Shown here: piece by piece, positions 27,053-36,547 of the stretch
How the letters are laid out: each line of letters starts with the position of its first letter
Numbering within the stretch: the stretch's first letter is position 1
NCBI RefSeq assembly: GCF_020524005.1
Contig: NZ_JAIVKK010000011.1
Location: 62,001-126,000, forward strand
Direction of reading: 5' to 3'
DNA: 64,000 bases
Source of the DNA: Microbulbifer aggregans
GTDB taxonomy: Bacteria; Pseudomonadota; Gammaproteobacteria; Pseudomonadales; Cellvibrionaceae
Program-made: the position numbers and the translations under genes
The notes under the pieces: generated by a model
Database searches by the model: none
What the model saw: the letters and a program-made list of their open reading frames with translations, nothing else
Told to the model about the DNA's origin: nothing

Positions 27053-27994
27053 TCAGCCCGCGTTCCCCGCTTTCCAATCTTCGATATTTCGTACCACGCC
27101 ACTCAGCAGCCTCTGGCGACTTTCACGGCTGATCCAGGCATTGTGGGGGGTGATGATCAGGTTGGGGATATTGTTGGCCAGCAATGGGTGGTTTGCAGGT
27201 GGGGGTTCAACGCTCAAGACATCCAGTGCGGCGCCAGCAATGGTGCCATTGTTCAGTGCATCGACCAGTGCCCGTTCATCAATCAGCCCACCACGGGCGG
27301 TATTGATCAAAAATGCCGAGTTTTTCATGCCAGCGAGAAAATCCTCATTGACCAGCTTGTCGGTATTTTCCGTAAGCGGGCAATGCAGACTGACCACGTC
27401 CGACTCGGCAAGCAACCTGGCCAGAGGCACGCGGCCGGGTTTTTGCTCGCCGGTGAAGGAGTCGGAGATCAGAATCGTCATCCCCAGAGCTTCGCCGAGC
27501 TGTGCCACTTTTTGTCCGAGGTCACCGTAGCCGATAATGCCGAGGTTTTTGCCGGCGAGTTCGAGTACCGGGTAATCGAGCCTGCAGAAAATATCGGACT
27601 GACTCCAGCGCCCGGCTTTGACGTCGGCGTCATACTGGTGCCAGCGAGTGGCGAGGGCGAGGATCAGGGCGAGGGTGTGCTGTGCCAGCGAGCTGCCGGT
27701 ATAGCCACTGACATTCCGTACAGGAATGTTTTTCTCGGCGGCTGCGTCGAGGTCGATATTATTGGTGCCGGTGGCACAAACACAGATGAGCTTGAGCCTG
27801 GGAGCACCCTCGATCAAGGCGCGGTCGAGTACGACTTTATTGGTGATCACCACCTCGGCTTCCGCAATACGCCGCGCCGTTTCCTCGGGTGCTGTGGTCT
27901 CGAAAAATTCCCAATGTTCGAGAGACTTTTCCAGGGCGAAGGTTTCCAGCTCCTCCAGCTTCATGGTTGAAGTATCAAGAAAAACACCACGCAT
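27053..27994 (-). CDS. D-2-hydroxyacid dehydrogenase (glycerate dehydrogenase-like)
   Basis: This 313-residue NAD(P)-dependent enzyme of the D-isomer-specific family has a catalytic domain with ATGTNNIDLDAAAEKNI and NVSGYTGSSLAQHTLAL. The Rossmann motif is GIIGYGDLGQKVAQLGEALG. The active site has NTARGGLIDE (Arg), a Glu in LDVLSVEPPP and the proton-donating His in TPHNAW. The closest familiar enzymes are hydroxypyruvate/glycerate dehydrogenases (HprA). The exact substrate is not deducible. It lies downstream of metG on the same strand, separated by a REP-like palindrome, so probably a separate unit. Confidence 0.9.
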   Translation of the reverse strand: MRGVFLDTSTMKLEELETFALEKSLEHWEFFETTAPEETARRIAEAEVVITNKVVLDRALIEGAPRLKLICVCATGTNNIDLDAAAEKNIPVRNVSGYTGSSLAQHTLALILALATRWHQYDADVKAGRWSQSDIFCRLDYPVLELAGKNLGIIGYGDLGQKVAQLGEALGMTILISDSFTGEQKPGRVPLARLLAESDVVSLHCPLTENTDKLVNEDFLAGMKNSAFLINTARGGLIDERALVDALNNGTIAGAALDVLSVEPPPANHPLLANNIPNLIITPHNAWISRESRQRLLSGVVRNIEDWKAGNAG

Positions 27995-28034
27995 CTTTGC
28001 CTCTCGTTTTTAACCGAAAATGGGCACTGAATCC

Positions 28035-28105
28035 GTAGGAGCCTGCTTGCAGGCGAACAGGGGCAGTTCAATGCCGGGACTGTTCGCCTGCAAGCAGGCT
28101 CCTAC
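28035..28105. repeat. REP-like palindrome, copy 1
   Basis: Two 25-base arms (28035-28059 and 28081-28105) are perfect reverse complements beginning GTAGGAGCCTGC. They enclose a 21-base loop with its own GGCA/TGCC mini-stem. The same arms recur at 59874-59938. They resemble the TAGGAGC-type REP sequences of pseudomonads. It sits between metG and the hydroxyacid dehydrogenase gene and may limit readthrough. Confidence 0.8.
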
Positions 28106-28133
28106 AGGTTGGTATTGCGGTTGCGGTGTGTTT

Positions 28134-30179
28134 TTACAGCACCCGCATGCCTGGTTGTGCGCCTTCGTGCGGTTCCAGGATCCACAGGTCTTTACCACCC
28201 GGGCCGGCTGCCAGCACCATACCTTCACTCACACCAAAGCGCATTTTGCGCGGCGCCAGGTTGGCCACCATCACCGTGAGCTTGCCTTCCAGGTCTTCCG
28301 GCTTGTAAGCGCTCTTGATACCGGAGAATACCTGGCGGGTTTCACCGCCCAGATCCAGGGTGAGCTTCAGCAGCTTGCCCGCACCTTCCACGTGCTCGGC
28401 CTTGGCGATCAGCGCCACACGCAGGTCCACCTTGGCGAAATCGTCAAACTGGATTTCCTCCGCGATCGGATCGTCCGCCAGCGGGCCTGTGGCCGCGGGC
28501 TTGGATTCTGCCTGCAGTTGCGCAAGTGATTCCTGCGCAGCTTCAACCACTGCGTCTACCTGGGTTTTCTCCACACGCTGCATCAACGGCTTGAACTTGT
28601 TGATGGTGTGGCCTGCCAGCGGAGTAGTCGCTGCGTGCCAGTCCAGGGAAACACCGAGGAATTCTTCCGCTTTCTTGGCGGTTTCCGGCAGAACCGGCGC
28701 CAGCCAGGTGATCAGTGCGCGAAACATGTTTACGCCCTGGGAGCAGATCGCCAGGACTTCCGCTTCCTTGCCTTCTTCCTTGGCCAGAGACCAGGGTGCC
28801 TTGTCGGCAATCCAGGCATTGGCCGCGTCTGCCAGCGCCATGATTTCACGGGTCGCGCGGCTGTATTCACGGGCCTCAAAGAATTCGGTGATACGCGGGG
28901 CTGCGTCCACAAACTGCTGCCACAGGGTCTCGTCAGCCAGCTCTGCGGACAGGACACCACCGGATTTGCTGACGAACTTGGCCGTGCGGGAAGCGATATT
29001 GACCACTTTGCCCACCAGGTCCGAATTCACCTTGGCGACAAAGTCTTCCAGGTTCAGGTCCAGGTCGTCGACGCCGGCGGTGAGCTTGGCGGCAAAGTAG
29101 TAGCGCAGGTACTCCGGATCCAGGTGATCGAGGTAGTTGCGCGCATTGATAAAGGTGCCGCGGGATTTGGACATCTTCTTGCCGTTCACGGTGAGGAAGC
29201 CGTGCACGCAGACTTTGGTCGGGGTGCGGAATTCGGAAGAATCCAGCATGGCCGGCCAGAACAGGGCGTGGAAATTGACGATGTCCTTACCGATAAAGTG
29301 GTAAACCTCGGCGGTGCTGTCTTTTTTCCAGTACTCCAGCCAGTCGCCGCCGTTGTTGTCGCCCTTCTTGTCAAAATAGTTTTTCAGGCTCGCCATATAA
29401 CCGATCGGCGCGTCCAGCCATACGTAGAAATACTTGCCCGGTGCATCGGGGATCTCGAAGCCAAAGTAGGGCGCATCGCGGGAGATATCCCACTCCTGAA
29501 GCCCCTCGTCCAGCCACTCGGACAGCTTGTTGGCTACTTCGCCCTGTAGGGTACCGGAGCGGGTCCAGGTCTTCAGGAAATCGGTGAAGGCCGGCAGGGT
29601 GAAGAAGAAGTGTTCGGACTCCTTCTCAACCGGGGTGGCTCCGGAGATTGCAGAAATAGGGTTAATCAGCTCGGTGGGGCTGTAGGTTGCGCCACAGGCT
29701 TCGCAGTTATCGCCGTACTGGTCTTCGGTCTTGCAGCGTGGACAGGTGCCCTTGATGTAGCGGTCCGCCAGGAACAGTTGTTTTTCCGGGTCGAAGGCCT
29801 GGGTAATAGTGCGGGAGGCGATATGGCCATTCTCGCGCAGGCGCTTGTAGATCATCGCGGACAGCTCGCGATTCTCTTCCGAGTGAGTGGAGTGGTAGTT
29901 ATCCACACCGATCAGGAAGCCGGCGAAATCGCGCTCGTGCTCCGCCTGCATGTTGGCAATGTGCTGTTCCGGTGTCAGGCCCAGTTGCTCCGCCTTCAGC
30001 ATGATCGCTGTGCCGTGGGCGTCGTCGGCGCACATGTACAGGCACTGATTACCCTGAGCGCGCTGGAAGCGGGCCCAGATATCGGTCTGGATATACTCGA
30101 GGATATGGCCCAGGTGCAGGGAACCGTTGGCGTACGGGAGTGCACTGGTAACTAGAATATTGCGGGGCTGCGACATCAT
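28134..30179 (-). CDS. metG: Methionyl-tRNA synthetase
   Basis: This class I synthetase of 681 residues (E. coli 677) charges tRNA-Met with methionine. Signatures are [17 protein letters not shown] (HIGH-type), zinc-binding CPRC and CEAC in the connective domain, [10 protein letters not shown], and a C-terminal EMAPII/Trbp111-like tRNA-binding domain ([20 protein letters not shown]). The ATG pair at 30179/30176 marks the family N-terminus; the upstream open frame is not conserved. It is divergent from mrp. Confidence 0.96.
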   Translation of the reverse strand: MMSQPRNILVTSALPYANGSLHLGHILEYIQTDIWARFQRAQGNQCLYMCADDAHGTAIMLKAEQLGLTPEQHIANMQAEHERDFAGFLIGVDNYHSTHSEENRELSAMIYKRLRENGHIASRTITQAFDPEKQLFLADRYIKGTCPRCKTEDQYGDNCEACGATYSPTELINPISAISGATPVEKESEHFFFTLPAFTDFLKTWTRSGTLQGEVANKLSEWLDEGLQEWDISRDAPYFGFEIPDAPGKYFYVWLDAPIGYMASLKNYFDKKGDNNGGDWLEYWKKDSTAEVYHFIGKDIVNFHALFWPAMLDSSEFRTPTKVCVHGFLTVNGKKMSKSRGTFINARNYLDHLDPEYLRYYFAAKLTAGVDDLDLNLEDFVAKVNSDLVGKVVNIASRTAKFVSKSGGVLSAELADETLWQQFVDAAPRITEFFEAREYSRATREIMALADAANAWIADKAPWSLAKEEGKEAEVLAICSQGVNMFRALITWLAPVLPETAKKAEEFLGVSLDWHAATTPLAGHTINKFKPLMQRVEKTQVDAVVEAAQESLAQLQAESKPAATGPLADDPIAEEIQFDDFAKVDLRVALIAKAEHVEGAGKLLKLTLDLGGETRQVFSGIKSAYKPEDLEGKLTVMVANLAPRKMRFGVSEGMVLAAGPGGKDLWILEPHEGAQPGMRVL

Positions 30180-30462
30180 TGATTCCAAAGGCTGCGAGGC
30201 AGGTGACTGTTTGTTTTCCGGGGTAGCCAGCGAAGCGTCTGTATTCGCTGCCTGCACGGGCCGCCTACATTAGTAAGGGATGGCCTGTGCCGGTTCGAAA
30301 CCGGATGGTGAGGCTGGAACTAGCCCGGTGTCTAAAAAGAGCGCGGAATATAGCAGAAATGGGCCCTGCAAGGCACCCGGGTCGCGGTCCTGTGCTCTTG
30401 TCAGGCATGTGCCGCTTAAACCACAATGCCGCCCACTCGACCCCTCAGACAGCTACAAGGAA

Positions 30463-31629
30463 ATGCCTGTGAGCGACCACCACGATCACAATCACGATCA
30501 TGACCACGAAGACCTCCCCGCCGGCGTCCAGGCGGCGCTCGAACATATCGCCGAAGCCCTGGGGCAGCTGGAGGATCCGGCTACCGGGCTGAAGCTCGAC
30601 GAACTGGAGTCGGATATCGAGGTGGGCTATGACGATGGCACTGTATTCGCCGGCATTACCCTCGGTTATCCCTGTGCCAGCCAGCAGGAGGCATGGGCGG
30701 AGCGCATGCGCGCGGTGTGTGCGCCACTGCTTGCCTCTGGCGACTTGGCCGGTGCAGAACTTCAGGCTGAGCTGTTTTTTGACGTCCCCGCGACCTTCCC
30801 CGGCGACGTGCCAGAGCCGCTCAAGATGGTCAAAAACATCATCGCGGTAGCGTCTGGCAAGGGCGGGGTCGGCAAGTCCACCACTGCTGTAAACCTGGCG
30901 CTGGCGCTGGCGGCCGAGGGTGCGTCCGTTGGCTTGCTGGATGCCGATATCTACGGTCCCAGTTTGCCGACCATGCTCGGTACCGAAGGGGTGCGGCCGG
31001 AAGTGAAGGGCGGCAAGTTCTTCGTGCCGGTTCCTGCCTATGGCCTGAAGACCATGTCGCTCGGGTATCTGCTGACGGAAGACACCCCGGCGGTGTGGCG
31101 CGGGCCCATGGCCAGCGGCGCGCTGAACCAGATTCTGACCCAAACCCTGTGGGCGGACGATGGCGATGAGCTGGACTACCTGATCGTGGATATGCCTCCC
31201 GGCACCGGAGATATCCAGCTCACTCTGGCGCAGAAAGTCGCGCTTGCCGGCGCCGTGATTGTGACCACGCCCCAGGACCTGGCTTTGGTCGATGCGATCA
31301 AGGGAGTGGAAATGTTCCGTAAGGTATCGGTACCGGTGCTGGGTATTGTGGAAAATATGGCGCTGCACACCTGCTCCAATTGCGGACACCAGGAGCCGGT
31401 ATTCGGTACTGGCGGTGGCGAAAGAATTGCTCGTGAATACGAAACCGCAGTGCTCGGTCAGCTGCCGCTGGCGATGTCGATCCGCGAGCAAGTGGATGGC
31501 GGCAAGCCGACGGTGGTGGCAGAGCCCGGCGGGGAAGTGGCGGCACTTTACGCCGGTATTGCCCGCAAGGCGGCGGCGCGAGCATGGCTGCTAAATGACG
31601 ATAGCGCGCCAGAAATTGAGACTGACTGA
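30463..31629 (+). CDS. apbC: Iron-sulfur cluster carrier ATPase Mrp/ApbC
   Basis: This P-loop scaffold protein delivers Fe-S clusters. The N-terminus is His/Asp-rich (DHHDHNHDHDHED), then a MIP18/DUF59-like domain. The NTPase follows with deviant Walker A SGKGGVGKSTTAVNLA, switch LLDADIYGPS, VDMPPGTGD and the cluster-binding CSNC. The ATG at 30463 gives 388 residues. An in-frame GTG at 30469 has better spacing from AAGG (30457-30460) and may be the true start. The open frame further upstream overlaps the metG promoter region. It is divergent from metG, as in many gammaproteobacteria. Confidence 0.93.
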   Translation: MPVSDHHDHNHDHDHEDLPAGVQAALEHIAEALGQLEDPATGLKLDELESDIEVGYDDGTVFAGITLGYPCASQQEAWAERMRAVCAPLLASGDLAGAELQAELFFDVPATFPGDVPEPLKMVKNIIAVASGKGGVGKSTTAVNLALALAAEGASVGLLDADIYGPSLPTMLGTEGVRPEVKGGKFFVPVPAYGLKTMSLGYLLTEDTPAVWRGPMASGALNQILTQTLWADDGDELDYLIVDMPPGTGDIQLTLAQKVALAGAVIVTTPQDLALVDAIKGVEMFRKVSVPVLGIVENMALHTCSNCGHQEPVFGTGGGERIAREYETAVLGQLPLAMSIREQVDGGKPTVVAEPGGEVAALYAGIARKAAARAWLLNDDSAPEIETD

Positions 31630-31789
31630 TCCGCGTACCGCTCTTCCTGGAACGAACGTGCCGGGTTGGCGATCAAATCACAAAGAGTTTCCAGGTTGGC
31701 ACAGTTCCTGATGGCTGAAGTCAGGCTGTCAGTCGCATGGGTTACCCTGGTGAGGGATCACCGCGCGGCCGTTTAGTGGAGTTCTGAAA

Positions 31790-32170
31790 TTGAGCTTTCA
31801 AATCCGGTTTGACCCGAACAGCCGAATTGTTCGGGCAACCTTTTTCGATGAGGTTTATCTGGCGGATAAAATCGCTTCCGCACGCCAGATCGCCGAAAAA
31901 TTTGGCCACTTGCATCCGTTGCTGTTGATGGTAGATGTGCGCAGGGCAGATATTCGGCTCACCATAGAGGAACGCCAAGAATTTGGGACTTACACTGCGC
32001 AACTCGAAGGATTGAAACACGCTCGGACGGCAGTACTGCATGCGACGGATCGCAATGCCAATGTAGTAATCGACCGCTGGGCGCAATCTCATGGCCTGCA
32101 ACTGGCTGAATTTATCACTGAAGCGGCGGCCGTCGAGTGGCTGCTGAGCGCAGAAGCCGTCACACAATAG
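31790..32170 (+). CDS. Small protein of unknown function, paralogue of 32558-32941
   Basis: This 126-residue soluble protein starts with TTG, preceded by GGAG at eight bases. It begins MSFQIRFDPNSRIVRATFF. Conserved spots shared with the next gene are IRFD, a KFGHLHPLLLMVDVR strand-helix, an EER/GT segment, the AVLH strand, and a C-terminal FITEAAAVEWL. The alternation of strands and helices and the WL ending resemble STAS/SpoIIAA-like small domains, but I cannot assign a family with confidence. It follows mrp by 160 bp. Confidence 0.7.
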   Translation: MSFQIRFDPNSRIVRATFFDEVYLADKIASARQIAEKFGHLHPLLLMVDVRRADIRLTIEERQEFGTYTAQLEGLKHARTAVLHATDRNANVVIDRWAQSHGLQLAEFITEAAAVEWLLSAEAVTQ

Positions 32171-32557
32171 CCGTTGCGGTTGAATGTTCTAAAAATTCGG
32201 CTTTGTTTGGATTATTGTTCCTAGCGCTGCCGTCCCAGATTCGTACACTTCATGCATTCCTGTCCTGTTACAACAAGCAAATGAGGATCTATTTGCTTGT
32301 TGGTCCCTTTTTTTTGTCAAAAAGAGACCTTTGTCCCATTTTTGGTGCAGGCCTTCAGGATCCGAAGCACTTTTGTAACAGTTTTGTAACAAAAGTGTAA
32401 TATTCGGTTGGTTGTTTATGGCGCCAATACAGTTCAGGCGCAAATGTCAGGTAGTGGTTGGCGCCGTGTAGCTGGCGATTGCGGATGATGAAGGCGCGGT
32501 AGCAAAGACGCGGCAGGTTCCGCGGCGGAAGTACGGATGAATGGAGTTCCGGTAGTT
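32171..32557. other. AT-rich intergenic region with a terminator-like hairpin and a repeat
   Basis: The region separates the two paralogous small genes. ACAAGCAAAT (32273-32282) and ATTTGCTTGT (32291-32300) form a 10-bp stem, with an eight-T run a few bases later (32309-32316): a likely terminator for the first gene. Further on ACTTTTGT (32369-32376) and ACAAAAGT (32389-32396) form an inverted repeat that overlaps a direct repeat TTTTGTAAC, possibly an operator for the second gene. Confidence 0.5.
32273..32316 (+). terminator. Likely intrinsic terminator after the first paralogue
   Basis: A 10-bp AT-rich stem with an eight-base loop is followed, after seven bases, by a run of eight T. It lies 103 bp downstream of the stop codon at 32170. 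Confidence 0.5.
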
Positions 32558-32941
32558 ATGAGTTTTCGGATTCGTTTTGACGCCCGCAACCGGGTGGCGC
32601 GCATGTTGTTCTACGGTGAGGCAACCTATGAAAATCGCGTGGAGGCGATACGCCAGCTGATCGCCAAGTACGGGCATTTAAAGCCACTGAGGGTTCTGGC
32701 GGACGTCAGGAAAGTGCAGAGTATGTCGATGACGGCAGAAGAGCAGGCGCGCCTGGGCACCTTTGCGGGCCGTACACTGGCAGCCCACGGCGCACGTATT
32801 GCGGTATTGAACAGCAATCAACTGAATACCACGGCAGTGATCCGCCATCGGGCGCGGGACGAAGGGCTGGAGCTCTTTCATTTCCTGACCGAAGGGGAGG
32901 CGCTGAGCTGGCTGACCAGCTCAGCGGAATTACCCGGATAG
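32558..32941 (+). CDS. Small protein of unknown function, paralogue of 31790-32170
   Basis: From the ATG at 32558 it is 127 residues and starts MSFRIRFDARNRVARMLFY, aligning end to end with the upstream gene. The KYGHLKPLRVLADVRKV, AEEQARLGTF, RIAVLNSNQ and FHFLTEGEALSWL blocks match. The frame extends to 32537, but alignment with the paralogue fixes the later start. Both genes share a TGGAGTTC segment just upstream. No catalytic motif is evident. It converges on trhO with only 18 bp between stops. Confidence 0.72.
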   Translation: MSFRIRFDARNRVARMLFYGEATYENRVEAIRQLIAKYGHLKPLRVLADVRKVQSMSMTAEEQARLGTFAGRTLAAHGARIAVLNSNQLNTTAVIRHRARDEGLELFHFLTEGEALSWLTSSAELPG

Positions 32942-32959
32942 AGACCCGGGCAGGTTTGA

Positions 32960-33955
32960 TTAGCCAGACTGCTGTTGCTTTTTCGCCGCTTCCATCTGCT
33001 TGCGGCGAAGAGCCTGCTTCTCCTGGCGGCGAGAAAGCGTGGTGGTCCGGGCGTCGTGCCCCAGATGGGTTTCACCACGTGTTTTCGCCAGTTGAATCTG
33101 CTTTTCCCGCTCGCGGAAACGGGTTTTATCCGACTCTGAAACCTTGTCGTAACAGTGTGGGCAGCTTACCCCCTGTTCGAACAGTTCAGACTGCATTTCT
33201 TCCTCGGTGACCGGCATGCGGCAGGCGTTGCACTGTTCATAGCTGCCTTTTTCCAGGTCGTGATTGACGGTTACGCGTTCGTCAAATACGAAGCACTCAC
33301 CGCGCCAGAGGGTCTCTTCCTTCGGCACTTCTTCCAGGTATTTCAAAATACCACCGTGCAGGTGGTATACCTCATCAAAACCCTGTTCTTTAAGATACGC
33401 GGTGGATTTCTCGCAGCGGATACCGCCGGTACAGAACATGGCCACTTTCTTGTGCTTCTGCGGATCCAGGTGTTCTTTTACATAGTCCGGGAATTCGCGG
33501 AAGGTGGTGGTCTTGGGGTTCACCGCATGTTCGAAGGTACCGACTTCTACTTCGTAATCGTTGCGTGTGTCGATCAACAGAACTTCCGGGTCGGAAATCA
33601 GCGCGTTCCAGTCTTTGGGTTGGACGTAAGTGCCAACGGTCTGGCGGGGGTCGATTCCCTCAACACCCATAGTGACGATTTCCCGCTTCAGCTTGATCTT
33701 GCTGCGCAGGAACGGCATCTGCTCTGTGTAGGACTCTTTGTAATCCAGTTCCGCCAGGCGCGGGTCGGACTTGAGGTAGGCCAGCAGGGCGTCGATACCG
33801 GCGCGACTGCCGGCCACCGTACCGTTGATGCCTTCGCGGGCCAGCAGCAGGGTACCCCGCACTTCGTGTTTCAACAGCGTATTGAGCAGGGGTTCGCGCA
33901 TCGACTCAAAGTTGTCCAGAGTGACAAACTTGTACAGCGCACAGACGACGATCAT
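32960..33955 (-). CDS. trhO: tRNA uridine(34) hydroxylase, rhodanese family
   Basis: This 331-residue protein of the YceA/TrhO family uses a rhodanese-like domain for prephenate-independent, oxygen-dependent 5-hydroxylation of wobble uridine. The N-terminal acylphosphatase-like part ([32 protein letters not shown]) precedes the rhodanese domain with [15 protein letters not shown] and the active loop [11 protein letters not shown]-terminal CNAC and CPHC suggest a zinc site, and a basic tail ends the chain. Length and motif order are typical. Confidence 0.95.
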   Translation of the reverse strand: MIVVCALYKFVTLDNFESMREPLLNTLLKHEVRGTLLLAREGINGTVAGSRAGIDALLAYLKSDPRLAELDYKESYTEQMPFLRSKIKLKREIVTMGVEGIDPRQTVGTYVQPKDWNALISDPEVLLIDTRNDYEVEVGTFEHAVNPKTTTFREFPDYVKEHLDPQKHKKVAMFCTGGIRCEKSTAYLKEQGFDEVYHLHGGILKYLEEVPKEETLWRGECFVFDERVTVNHDLEKGSYEQCNACRMPVTEEEMQSELFEQGVSCPHCYDKVSESDKTRFREREKQIQLAKTRGETHLGHDARTTTLSRRQEKQALRRKQMEAAKKQQQSG

Positions 33956-34209
33956 GAAGTTTCCTTATTTGCAGTCCGGAGCGTAATTCCGGGGCATGGA
34001 TATCCTGCGGGTCACTCAGAAAATACGGTGCCCGGGGTGAAAATAGCCGCGCATTTTAACGGATTTCACTTTAGGTGTCGTACACTTTTTCGACAGCGCC
34101 GGGAAGTGGCTGACTGCTGGTTCACTACTGGTGTCAGCTTCCTCTCAAATCGGTAGAAGCGCTGCCAATCCATTTCCCCGAATCCGAGGCTGCCAGCGAG
34201 GTTGTGCCC

Positions 34210-34476
34210 ATGGGCGACGAACAAACCACTTCCAAAGAATCCCCCCTGAGCCGGACATTCAGTGACGGCACCCACAGTGTCGACATTGATATTTATGAAG
34301 ATGGTGAGGGTGGCTGGCTGCTGGAAATTGTGGACGAAAACAACAACACCACCGTGTGGGAAGATGTTTTCGACACCGATGAGGAGGCGCTCAGCGAGGC
34401 GCTGGATGCCCTGAAAGAGGAAGGGATCGGCGCTTTTATCGGGCCCGTGGAAGCGGGCGACGGTGAATCCTCCTGA
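34210..34476 (+). CDS. Small acidic protein of unknown function
   Basis: This 88-residue protein is strongly acidic, with no signal peptide. The segment SVDIDIYEDGEGGWLLEIVDENNNTTVWEDVFDTDEEAL looks like a small beta-meander followed by a helix (SEALDALKEEG). The ATG at 34210 follows a GAGG at eight bases; a GTG at 34204 is possible. It is divergent from trhO. I do not recognise a named family, but the composition and periodicity support a real gene. Confidence 0.7.
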   Translation: MGDEQTTSKESPLSRTFSDGTHSVDIDIYEDGEGGWLLEIVDENNNTTVWEDVFDTDEEALSEALDALKEEGIGAFIGPVEAGDGESS

Positions 34477-34735
34477 TGCATGGCCGCAGCAACCTAGTGT
34501 GCGTGACCGACATTAGCCAGTTCGTTTGCGAATAAATCCTGGTGTTGTCAGCAGGGCTTCGCATGGCTGCTATGGTTATACATAGAAGGGAATCGCGACA
34601 GTGTAACAGCACACCCAATCAAGGCGTCGCCTGAGGGCTGCAGGGAATGTTGCCCCGGCGGCGCCGGCTGTTGCCGGCGGCGATGCCGCACTTCGTACCG
34701 GCAATCTGCAGGCGTATGAATTGTGGTTGCTCTGC

Positions 34736-35410
34736 ATGAAAACACTCTTTCCTTTCCTGACCCTCTCTTTTATCTGCTCTGTGAGCGCCATGCCGGCATT
34801 TTCCGGTATCGAGCTTGAGTTGTCGGATGCCCGCAAGATTGATGTGAACCTGGCGGAAGCGCGCCTGGTCGGCGAGCTGCAGGGCTATGCGATCGTCGCT
34901 GGCCGCAGCTGTATCGACTGCGATGAAAACACGGCCATCTACTTCGAGAAAATTGACGACGACACCGGGTGGAGCCACCCGCCAGCGTCAGACGACGAGC
35001 GTGCCGCGGCGCTTGGATTACTCGAGGATGACATTGCATCGTCCGCGGATGATGACGAGTCGGCGGGCGAGGATGATGAAGACCGGCCCCAGGCGGAAAC
35101 TGGCGTAATTACCGAGGATCTCGACGGTGAACGTTTTACCTACCCGGGAAAATATCGCGACTATGAGACCAGGAAAGTGGTGGAAAAGACGCGCATGTTT
35201 TACGGCAACTGCTATGAAAACTCGCCGGCCGTGCTCTGGCTCAGCGAATACCTCACGGAAAAAGGCTGGGTGAAGACGGAGTACCTGATTGTGTTCAGGG
35301 AGGGTGGGGTAGAGCATCGCTACAATGAGGATCGCCAGCCGAGTATTTACTACATCGAAAATACTGCCTGCCGTGAAGTGCCCGGCATTGCCGCCAGCAC
35401 TGAGCCCTAG
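34736..35410 (+). CDS. Secreted acidic protein of unknown function
   Basis: The ATG at 34736 opens a clear Sec signal peptide (MKTLFPFLTLSFICSVSAMP, cleavage near Ala23-Met24 or AMPAFS). The mature part has CIDC early, an Asp/Glu-rich linker (DDDESAGEDDEDRP), then a folded C-terminal half with YGNCYENSPAVLWLSEYL and TACREV. Four cysteines could form two periplasmic disulfides. It is 224 residues with no recognised domain. An intrinsic terminator follows at 35432. Confidence 0.72.
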   Translation: MKTLFPFLTLSFICSVSAMPAFSGIELELSDARKIDVNLAEARLVGELQGYAIVAGRSCIDCDENTAIYFEKIDDDTGWSHPPASDDERAAALGLLEDDIASSADDDESAGEDDEDRPQAETGVITEDLDGERFTYPGKYRDYETRKVVEKTRMFYGNCYENSPAVLWLSEYLTEKGWVKTEYLIVFREGGVEHRYNEDRQPSIYYIENTACREVPGIAASTEP

Positions 35411-35431
35411 ATTGTTGGCGGCGCAAAAAAC

Positions 35432-35459
35432 AAAAACCCCGCAGTAATGCGGGGTTTTG
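35432..35459. terminator. Bidirectional intrinsic terminator
   Basis: AAAACCCCGC (35433-35442) and GCGGGGTTTT (35449-35458) are perfectly complementary around a six-base loop, with A and T tracts on both sides. The position between two convergent genes suits both strands. Confidence 0.88.
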
Positions 35460-35497
35460 CGTTCTGGGGGTGAGAATCCCAGTCAGTCATCGGGCGA

Positions 35498-35923
35498 TTA
35501 CTTTTTATCGTGGTCCCAGATGATTTTCAGCTGCTTCTTACCCCACTTACGTGCCTTCTTGATGTCTTTCTCCATCCACACATCGATGCGGTTGGTGAAG
35601 CGCTTGTTCATCCGGTCGCGCACGGTGTAGGTGCCGGGCAGACCTTCAATGCGCACCTTGGTGCCGTTGGTCAGGCCGTGCTTCTCAAGGTCACGGGATA
35701 CCGCGATGATTTTGTCACCGGGACGCAGCTTGTTGTTCCATGCCGCCATCCAGGGGTCATCGTCGGTTTGGCCTTTTACGGAGTTGTAGGCCGTAGCCGT
35801 GACCGTCATGGACTTCTTTTTCTTGGCGGCGGGTTCTTGCAGAGAGGCAAATGCCTCACCGCCGGTCATGGCAGCAATAAACGCGCCGAATACAAGTACG
35901 AATTTTTTCAGGCTCTGTCGCAT
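35498..35923 (-). CDS. Secreted 3D (Asp-Asp-Asp) domain protein
   Basis: From the ATG at 35923 (GGAGG ten bases upstream) it is 141 residues. It has a signal peptide (KKFVLVFGAFIAAMTGGEAFA), a short Lys-rich linker, and a 3D/double-psi barrel domain: MTVTATAYNSVKGQTDDDP, LRPGDKIIAVSRDL, TKVRIEGLPGTYTVRDRMN and RIDVWM. The three conserved aspartates are present. The fold is that of MltA-C / Rpf-like cell-wall enzymes. A role in peptidoglycan cleavage is plausible but not shown. Upstream frame to 36028 is not conserved. Confidence 0.85.
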   Translation of the reverse strand: MRQSLKKFVLVFGAFIAAMTGGEAFASLQEPAAKKKKSMTVTATAYNSVKGQTDDDPWMAAWNNKLRPGDKIIAVSRDLEKHGLTNGTKVRIEGLPGTYTVRDRMNKRFTNRIDVWMEKDIKKARKWGKKQLKIIWDHDKK

Positions 35924-36547
35924 AAGGATCTTACCTCCGAAAGCTTTTCGGTCGCAGACTGGAGTTGTCTGCTTAGCCTCCAAGTTGATTTCGTAATAAG
36001 TGATCAATGTTTGATCAGCTGGAGCCATATTAAAGATCGGGGGAGGGGAATCAATCGTTGCTGTGCCGCCGGCAAATTACCGGACAGATTGTCGTCTTGT
36101 TTTGGAGGAATGGAACTTGAGACTCTTAATTTCCTTTTACATGAAATACTCACCCTACAGATTACAGGCTGATGACAGTGATGGTCGCTCCTAAATCTTT
36201 TCTATGGGGATCTGGTTGCTAATCGCAAATCTACTATGACAACGATGTCATGCTTTGAATGTAGAAAAAATGATCAGCTCTGGGGAGAAGACCGGAGATT
36301 CCGTGGAACATAATTTTTTTTCATTTATTTGCGACCTCGCCGTCAGACCGGCGGGATTTCCCGGAAATTGAGAGAAACACACCTTGAGCCCGGGAAATTT
36401 CGGGCACTTCAGGCAATCTTCAGGCTATCAGGCCGATAGTATTAGGATATATATCCCGCCAATACAGGGGCTCAGGTAGCGAGCTTTCGCAGTACGCCTT
36501 GCTCGCTACGTGTCGGAAAGGGTGCCAAAGGCACTGTTTATGTGGGG
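35924..36547. other. Long intergenic region without a recognised gene
   Basis: The 624 bp lie between the 3D-domain gene and the TPR gene, both on the minus strand. ATGACA/TGTCAT (36236-36251) is a short palindrome. GTAGCGAG (36476-36483) and CTCGCTAC (36502-36509) form an 8-bp stem. GTGCC-AAA-GGCAC (36522-36534), read on the minus strand, is followed by CCTTTCC and may terminate the TPR transcript. I see no tRNA-like fold or supported ORF. Confidence 0.4.

Noticed and set aside
28035..28105. CRISPR-like repeat
   Set aside because: Only one inverted pair is present, with no regularly spaced direct repeats or cas genes anywhere in the window.
35924..36028. Extended N-terminus of the 3D-domain protein
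   Set aside because: It would place a non-hydrophobic stretch before the signal peptide; the ATG at 35923 has GGAGG upstream.
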